From NCBI RefSeq assembly GCF_001542815.1, contig NZ_CP006992.1, positions 912,001 to 976,000 of the forward strand: DNA of 64,000 bases, in the 5' to 3' direction. This document shows positions 58,997 to 64,000 of the stretch, piece by piece. The first letter of the stretch is position 1. Every line of letters begins with the position of its first letter. The notes below the pieces were generated by a model. The model saw nothing but the letters and a program-made list of their open reading frames with translations, was not told the DNA's origin and searched no databases. The translations under genes and the position numbers were made by a program. The DNA is from Methylobacterium sp. AMS5. Its GTDB lineage: Bacteria > Pseudomonadota > Alphaproteobacteria > Rhizobiales > Beijerinckiaceae.

Positions 58997-60274
58997 ATGA
59001 CGATCCACGTCCCCCCCCCTGCCACGACCTTCGCCGAACGCGTGCAGCGCGTGCGAAGCCCCGGCGGACTCGAGGCCTGGCTGGTCGAGGACCACACGCT
59101 GCCGATCCTGTCGGTGCAGTTCGGGTTCCGCGGCGGACCGGTGCTCGATCCGTCGGATCGGGCCGGCGCGGCGCGGATGCTCGCCGATCTGCTCACGGAA
59201 GGTGCCGGGCCACTGGAGGGCGGCGCGTTCCGGCGGGCCCTGGGCGACCAGGCCATCCGCCTGTCCTTCTCGATCTGGAGCGACACGCTGCGAGGCGAGC
59301 TCAAGACCCTCTCGCGCAACGCGGAGCGGGCCTTCGAGTTGCTCGGACTCGCCCTTCGCGCGCCGCTTTTGGCACCCGACGACGTGGCGCGTATCCGGGG
59401 CGCCGTCGCGTCCGAGGTGCGCGCAGGCCTGAGCCAGCCGGACAAGGTCGCAGGCCGGGCCTTCGCCGCCCGCGGCTTCGAAGGGCATCCCTATGCCCGC
59501 CCCGCCAACGGCGACCTCGCCAGCCTCGAGCGCATCGAACGCGTAGACCTCGTCGCCCTGCACGCGCGCATGGTGAGCCGCGGCAATCTTCGCGTTGCCG
59601 TCGTCGGTGCGATCGGGCCCGAGGCGCTCGGCGCCGCGCTCGACCGCGCCTTCGCCGAGCTTCCGCCGGAAGCGGTGGCGCCGACACCCGCCACCGTACT
59701 CGGCGGCCTCGGCGACCGGGTCGTGACGCGCCTGGAGTTGCCGCAATCCACGATCCGGTTCGGGCGGCCCGGCATTCCCCGCACGGACCCGGATTTCGCG
59801 GCCGCCATGGTCGTGAATCAGGGCCTCGGCGGCGGCGACCTGTCCTCGCGCCTGTTCCGCGCCGTCCGTGAGCAGCGGGGCCTGTGCTACTCGGTCCGCT
59901 CGATGCTTCAACTCGCGGACGGTGCCAGCACGCTGGTGGGCACGACGGCGACGCGCAACGACCGCGCGGCCGAGGCGCTCGGCGTGATCCAGGACGAGAT
60001 CCATCGCCTCTCTCGCGAGGGCCTCGCCGCCGAGGAGATCGACAGGGCCAAGGGCTATCTGCTCGGCTCGCATAAGCTTCGCCTCGACACCTCCCCGGCC
60101 ATCGCCGCCCTCATGCTCCAGTTGCAGCTGGATGGGCGCGAGCCGGACTGGCTCGATACGCGCAACCGCTGCATCGCGGCGGTGAGTCCGGCGGACGGCC
60201 GGCGCGCGGCCGAGCGTCTGCTCGGTGATGGCGGGCTGCTCGTCGCGGTGGCCGGCGATCCGGAGGGGCTGTGA
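58997..60274 (+). CDS. M16-family peptidase-like subunit, catalytically inactive type
   Basis: This 425-residue paralogue of the preceding protein keeps the M16 fold (LEAWLVEDHTLPILSVQFGFRGG, LVALHARMVSRGNLRVAVVG, REQRGLCYSVRSMLQLADG) but has DRAGAARMLADLLTEG where HxxEH should be. It is therefore predicted to be the non-catalytic partner that shapes the substrate chamber. Confidence 0.9.
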   Translation: MTIHVPPPATTFAERVQRVRSPGGLEAWLVEDHTLPILSVQFGFRGGPVLDPSDRAGAARMLADLLTEGAGPLEGGAFRRALGDQAIRLSFSIWSDTLRGELKTLSRNAERAFELLGLALRAPLLAPDDVARIRGAVASEVRAGLSQPDKVAGRAFAARGFEGHPYARPANGDLASLERIERVDLVALHARMVSRGNLRVAVVGAIGPEALGAALDRAFAELPPEAVAPTPATVLGGLGDRVVTRLELPQSTIRFGRPGIPRTDPDFAAAMVVNQGLGGGDLSSRLFRAVREQRGLCYSVRSMLQLADGASTLVGTTATRNDRAAEALGVIQDEIHRLSREGLAAEEIDRAKGYLLGSHKLRLDTSPAIAALMLQLQLDGREPDWLDTRNRCIAAVSPADGRRAAERLLGDGGLLVAVAGDPEGL

Positions 60275-60344
60275 GCGTGCCGGTCCGGCCGCGCGCGCAC
60301 GAGGACAGAGGGCGGCACGGACCGCCGGACTGGGAGGTGAGAGC

Positions 60345-60842
60345 ATGAGACCGATCGTCGTGATGAGCCTGGGCCTGATCCTCGCCCTGCCGAGCGCGGC
60401 CGGGGCGCAGCCATCGCCGCAGGACGCGGGCGCGGCCGCCGTGCCGGGCCAGCCGCTGGACGCCGCGTTGCGGCGACGGGCGGACCAGAATGCGATGGCG
60501 GCGGAGACGCGCGGCACGCTCCTGGCTCCCGGAGCCCCGCCGCAGGCGGGAGGCTCCGCTACGCCGGCCCAGAGGCCCCCGCGGCCGGAGAAGGCCATCG
60601 GACCGGATCTGGCGGGCTACATCTTCGCACCGATCGGAGTGATCGTCGGACCGATCACCGAGGGGCTTCACGCCTTCGATGCCGCTATCGCCCCGATCAA
60701 CGAGGCGCTCCAACCCATCACCGGCCCCTACGGCGCCGCGCTGGTGGTGGGGCCGGACGGCGCACCGGTTCCACCGGAGGTGGCCGTCGCCGAACCGCCC
60801 CCCCCCGAGCCGCCGCGCTCCGCGCGCGGTCCGCGCAAGTAG
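60345..60842 (+). CDS. Small secreted Ala/Pro-rich protein
   Basis: This 165-residue protein has a signal peptide (about 1-22, ending SAAGAQ), a strong GGGAGGTGAG ribosome binding site, and low-complexity Ala/Pro/Gly sequence around a hydrophobic core (GPDLAGYIFAPIGVIVGPITEGLHAFDAAIAPIN). No family was recognised. It follows the M16 pair by 70 bp. Confidence 0.65.
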   Translation: MRPIVVMSLGLILALPSAAGAQPSPQDAGAAAVPGQPLDAALRRRADQNAMAAETRGTLLAPGAPPQAGGSATPAQRPPRPEKAIGPDLAGYIFAPIGVIVGPITEGLHAFDAAIAPINEALQPITGPYGAALVVGPDGAPVPPEVAVAEPPPPEPPRSARGPRK

Positions 60843-60941
60843 CCGCGCCCACCCCTCCACACGGCCCGGCCGGCGCGTCGCGGGCCGAAGGCCGCTCAGC
60901 CCCGCTGAAATCCAGCGCAAGCCTGGAAAAGGTTCTCACCC

Positions 60942-62048
60942 ATGTCCCTCTCGGAACTGCTAATCGGCGATCCGGCACCCGCGATCCAGGTCGAGACCTT
61001 CCTGAAGGGAGAGCCGATCGTTGTCCTCGCACCGGGGACCGTCCACGTCATCGAGTTCTGGGCGACTTGGTGCGGGCCCTGCAAGGCCAGCCTCCCGCAC
61101 CTCACGGAACTCCAGAACCGCCACCCTCAGGTTCCGGTCATCGGCGTCGCGGTGGGGTGGACCGATCTCGACGAAGTACGCGCCTTCGTGCGCGAGCATG
61201 ACGATGCGATCGGCTACCGGATCGCCGTTGATCGGGCACCGGCCGAAGGCGCGCGCCGGAGCCGGATGCGCGCAGCTTGGTGCGACGCCGCCTATGAGCA
61301 GGGCGTGCCGTCCGCCTTCATCGTCGACGGCAAGGGCCGGATCGCTTGGATCGGTCATCCGATGGATCTTGACGAGCCGCTCGCGGCGGTGATCGAAGGG
61401 CGATGGGACCTGCCTGCCGCGGCCGAAGCACACCGGGATCAGCTGGTGCAGAACAAGGTCCGCGAGGCCAGGGCTCTGGAACGGGCGGTCGCTGCCAGTT
61501 TCGCGGCGGGCGATCGCGAGGGGATCATCCGAGCCTACGACACGGCCTTCGCGGCCGAGCCCGAACTCGAACGGACGCACGGCTTCGGCAGGTTCAAGCA
61601 ACTCGCGCCCGGGAGCGACGCCGCGCTGGATTACGGACTGCATCTGGTCGTGCGCGCGGCGGTCGATGACGTCAACACGCTCTTCAAGATCGGCACGAGC
61701 CTAATACAGGATATCGGCGCCCTGAAGGGACCGGCCCTGAAGCGCACCGCAGCCCTGAGCGTCGAGGCGCTGGAACGGGTGCGCCTCCTGATCGGCCCCG
61801 AACCCAGCCCCAGCCTCGCCATGCGTCTCTCGCAGGCCCTCGCGGAGGCCCTGCTCGCGTCGGGCCGGGCAGGCGAAGCGGCCTCTGCGGCCGGGCGGGC
61901 GCGGCAGGCCGGGATCGAGGCCGGGGCATCCGCCGAAGCGCTGACGTCAATCGAGGTCCTGCGGGACCGTTGCGCCAGCGCCGCGCCGCCGCAGCCGGCC
62001 GAGCCGCGGACGGTGATCTGCGTGGGCGACAGTTGCCGCCTCGCCTGA
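60942..62048 (+). CDS. Thioredoxin-fold (TlpA-like) protein with C-terminal helical region
   Basis: The 368-residue protein begins with a thioredoxin-like domain: VIEFWATWCGPCKASLPHLTEL with C44 and C47, then VPSAFIVDGKGRIAWIGHPMD with the cis-proline. Residues 160-345 are helical and may be TPR-like. There is no signal peptide or lipobox, so it is probably cytoplasmic. A terminator lies about 110 bp downstream. A disulfide reductase role is inferred. Confidence 0.85.
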   Translation: MSLSELLIGDPAPAIQVETFLKGEPIVVLAPGTVHVIEFWATWCGPCKASLPHLTELQNRHPQVPVIGVAVGWTDLDEVRAFVREHDDAIGYRIAVDRAPAEGARRSRMRAAWCDAAYEQGVPSAFIVDGKGRIAWIGHPMDLDEPLAAVIEGRWDLPAAAEAHRDQLVQNKVREARALERAVAASFAAGDREGIIRAYDTAFAAEPELERTHGFGRFKQLAPGSDAALDYGLHLVVRAAVDDVNTLFKIGTSLIQDIGALKGPALKRTAALSVEALERVRLLIGPEPSPSLAMRLSQALAEALLASGRAGEAASAAGRARQAGIEAGASAEALTSIEVLRDRCASAAPPQPAEPRTVICVGDSCRLA

Positions 62049-62160
62049 CGGCGCCGCACAACCTACACAGGATAGGATCGGTAGATTCATCCAGAAATAT
62101 GCGCGGCAGGCGTGTGAAGTTCGGCGTCTCGTCCCACAAGGAATGAGCGGCCGCGGACCA

Positions 62161-62195
62161 GCGCCGGTGAGACGCGCGTTTCACCGGCGCGTTTT
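62161..62195 (+). terminator. Intrinsic terminator after the thioredoxin-fold gene
   Basis: GCGCCGGTGA pairs perfectly with TCACCGGCGC across a 10-nt loop, followed by GTTTTCTG. It is about 110 bp after the stop. Confidence 0.7.
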
Positions 62196-62255
62196 CTGCC
62201 TTGGGGTAATCGCCCCGCGGTGTGCCCCGCTGCGGCACGAGCCGAATGCACCTCG

Positions 62256-62861
62256 ATGACCCTCCATACTTGGCTCGCCTTCGTGGCGACCTCCTGCATC
62301 GTGCTTGCGATCCCGGGGCCGACCGCCCTGATCATTCTGCGCTACGCCACCCTGGGTGGCCGCGCGACGCTCCCCCGCGTCGTCGCGGGCGCGGTTCTGG
62401 GGGATAGCGTCGCCCTCACCATCTGCAATTTCGGCCTCGGCGCCCTGCTCGCGGCCTCTTCGGGCCTCCTGTCGATCCTCAAGGTGGCCGCGGCGGCCTA
62501 CCTGATCGGTCTCGGCCTCACTTCCCTGTTCGGCCGGGCGGCCACCTCCGAGGCAACGGGTGCGGCGCCCCCACACGGCGGTCGTCCCTTTGCCAGCGTC
62601 TTCCTCGTCACCGCGCTGAACCCGAAAGGCCTCGTCTTCTTCTGTGCGCTGCTGCCCCAGTTCGTCGAGGCTTCGGAGCCCGTCCTGCCGCAGCTCGTGC
62701 TGCTCCAGGCCACGTTCTGCGGGCTCTCCCTGGTCGCGGCGATGAGCTGGGCCCTGGCGGGCACGCTCCTGGCCCGTACCACGGGTGGTCTGTTCCGGCG
62801 CGTCACGGGCGTTGCCCTGATCGGCGCCGGGGTGGCGCAGATGACGGGGAGGCTCGCATGA
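62256..62861 (+). CDS. LysE/RhtB-family amino acid exporter
   Basis: The ATG at 62256 gives 201 residues with about six hydrophobic segments. The N-terminal [28 protein letters not shown] is the LysE/RhtB signature and [21 protein letters not shown] follows. Its stop overlaps the next gene's start (ATGA). The pairing suggests it may export an amino acid, perhaps a sulphur amino acid handled by its neighbour. A GTG at 62220 is possible. Confidence 0.85.
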   Translation: MTLHTWLAFVATSCIVLAIPGPTALIILRYATLGGRATLPRVVAGAVLGDSVALTICNFGLGALLAASSGLLSILKVAAAAYLIGLGLTSLFGRAATSEATGAAPPHGGRPFASVFLVTALNPKGLVFFCALLPQFVEASEPVLPQLVLLQATFCGLSLVAAMSWALAGTLLARTTGGLFRRVTGVALIGAGVAQMTGRLA

Positions 62862-63970
62862 GCGCGGAATGCGAGCCGCCGGGCACCGCGCGGACGCGCC
62901 GCTGGATCGCGGAAGCGGTGGAGACGATCGAGGCGGATTTCAATCGCTCCGCCGACACCCATCTCCTGCGGGTCCCGCTCCCGGCCTTCCCCCACATCAC
63001 CCTCTACCTCAAGGACGAATCGACCCATCCCACCGGCAGCCTCAAGCATCGGCTGGCGCGCTCGCTGTTCCTCTACGGTCTGTGCAGTGGGCGGATCGGT
63101 CCCCACACCACGGTGGTCGAGGCATCGAGCGGCTCCACCGCCGTGAGCGAAGCCTATTTCGCGCAACTCCTCGGCCTGCCCTTCGTCGCGGTGATGCCGC
63201 GGGCGACCTCCGCCGAAAAGGTGGTGCAGATCACCCGCTACGGCGGTCGCTGCCACTTCGTCGAGACGCCGTGCGCCGTCTACGCCGAGGCCGAGCAGCT
63301 CGCGGCCGCCCTGGATGGCCATTACATGGACCAGTTCACCTTCGCCGAGCGGGCGACGGACTGGCGCGGCAACAACAACATCGCCGAATCGATCTTCGCG
63401 CAGATGGCGCGCGAGGTGCACCCGATCCCCGCCTGGGTCGTCGTCGGCGCCGGAACCGGCGGCACTTCGGCTACGATCGGCCGCTTCATCCGCTATCGGC
63501 GCCTGGCGACCCGGCTCTGCCTCGCCGATCCGGAGGCCTCGGTCTTCCACCGCCACCTCGCCGACCGGTCGGTGCGCCTCGCCGACGGGCGATCCTCCAT
63601 CATCGAGGGGATCGGCCGCGGGCGCTGCGAGCCCTCCTTTCTGCCCGATCTGATCGACCGCGCCGAGGCGGTGCCGGACGCTGCCAGCCTCGCCGCCGCA
63701 CGGGTGCTCTCCGAGCGGCTCGGCCGTTCCTGCGGTGGCTCGACCGGCACCAATCTCTGGGCAGCGGCCCGGATCATCGCCGACATGTCGGCGCGGGGCG
63801 AGACCGGCTCGGTGGTGACGCTGCTGTGCGATTCGGGCGAGCGCTACCGCAGCACCCATCTCGACCCGCGCTGGCTCGCCGAGCGCGACCTCGTGCTCGA
63901 TCCCTATCGGGCGGCCGTGGACGCATTCTTCGATCGCGGCCTTTGCCCCGCCGCCGCTTTGTCGGTCTGA
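62858..63970 (+). CDS. PLP-dependent cysteine synthase-family enzyme
   Basis: The 370-residue protein is a fold-type II PLP enzyme. K63 in [15 protein letters not shown] should form the Schiff base, [15 protein letters not shown] is the substrate loop, and [19 protein letters not shown] binds the PLP phosphate. It resembles cysteine synthase/cystathionine beta-synthase relatives; substrate is unknown. Its start overlaps the LysE gene, so they form one operon. Confidence 0.88.
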   Translation: MSAECEPPGTARTRRWIAEAVETIEADFNRSADTHLLRVPLPAFPHITLYLKDESTHPTGSLKHRLARSLFLYGLCSGRIGPHTTVVEASSGSTAVSEAYFAQLLGLPFVAVMPRATSAEKVVQITRYGGRCHFVETPCAVYAEAEQLAAALDGHYMDQFTFAERATDWRGNNNIAESIFAQMAREVHPIPAWVVVGAGTGGTSATIGRFIRYRRLATRLCLADPEASVFHRHLADRSVRLADGRSSIIEGIGRGRCEPSFLPDLIDRAEAVPDAASLAAARVLSERLGRSCGGSTGTNLWAAARIIADMSARGETGSVVTLLCDSGERYRSTHLDPRWLAERDLVLDPYRAAVDAFFDRGLCPAAALSV

Positions 63971-64000
63971 GACCCCATCCACACGATTTTGCTGCGCGAT

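Noticed and set aside
57590..60598. A 1002-codon open frame antisense to the two M16 genes
   Set aside because: Shadow frame; both M16 proteins are well supported on the plus strand.

Overview
The window looks like a high-G+C alphaproteobacterial chromosome, most likely Methylobacterium/Methylorubrum (Hyphomicrobiales). The clues are a nuoABCDEF cluster whose NuoE carries a long C-terminal extension, a separate NDUFA12-type complex I subunit, a pseudoazurin, a B12-dependent ribonucleotide reductase, and the order aroQ-accB-accC-aat with DUF2155 and NDUFA12 nearby. Genus and species are inferred from gene content and were not tested by any search.

Region 1 (1-23,135) is mostly core genome. 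nuoA-F and the start of a lipoprotein gene run on the minus strand. They are followed by tRNA-Asp(GTC), a CAP-domain lipoprotein, pseudoazurin, carB, greA, a small secreted protein, an ELM1-family protein, a broken trxB remnant next to an intact trxB, a scrap of IS4 transposase joined to a frameshifted AraC regulator, a LysR regulator, aroQ-accB-accC, aat, a TetR/DUF4188 divergent pair, DUF2155 and NDUFA12. nrdJ (23,655-27,383) closes this block and has a pair of NrdR-box-like sites upstream.

Region 2 (about 27,400-52,400) is accessory DNA that reads as a defence island. First comes a plus-strand run of seven genes: a sigma-factor-like protein, an HTH-like protein, a very large ImmA/IrrE protease + UvrD helicase + Cas4/AddB-like nuclease fusion, a three-domain ubiquitin-like protein, a CEHH-type protein, a JAB/JAMM peptidase and a ThiF/E1-like activating enzyme. 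Four of the junctions overlap or nearly touch, so this looks like one ubiquitin-like conjugation system with its own regulatory and helicase parts. Next are a CHAT/caspase-like protein, a compact operon of three different TIR proteins with a stand-alone SLOG protein, a DUF262/DUF1524 restriction-like protein with an unknown partner, and an AT-rich patatin-like phospholipase interrupted by an in-frame stop. The right side is insertion-sequence wreckage: a deleted IS3 element that has cut a flagellin gene, an IS481 element containing an IS110 element, and an IS3 element containing a second IS110-type element.

Region 3 (52,447-64,000) holds two tandem Hint-domain proteins that share a nearly identical 608-bp segment. 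After a strong terminator come exbB-exbD-tonB, an active/inactive pair of M16 peptidases, a small secreted protein, a thioredoxin-fold protein, a LysE-type exporter and a PLP-dependent cysteine-synthase-family enzyme.

The most notable content is the Ubl-conjugation operon with its ImmA-UvrD-nuclease fusion and the triple-TIR/SLOG operon. The domain calls rest on motifs read by eye, and no database search was run.
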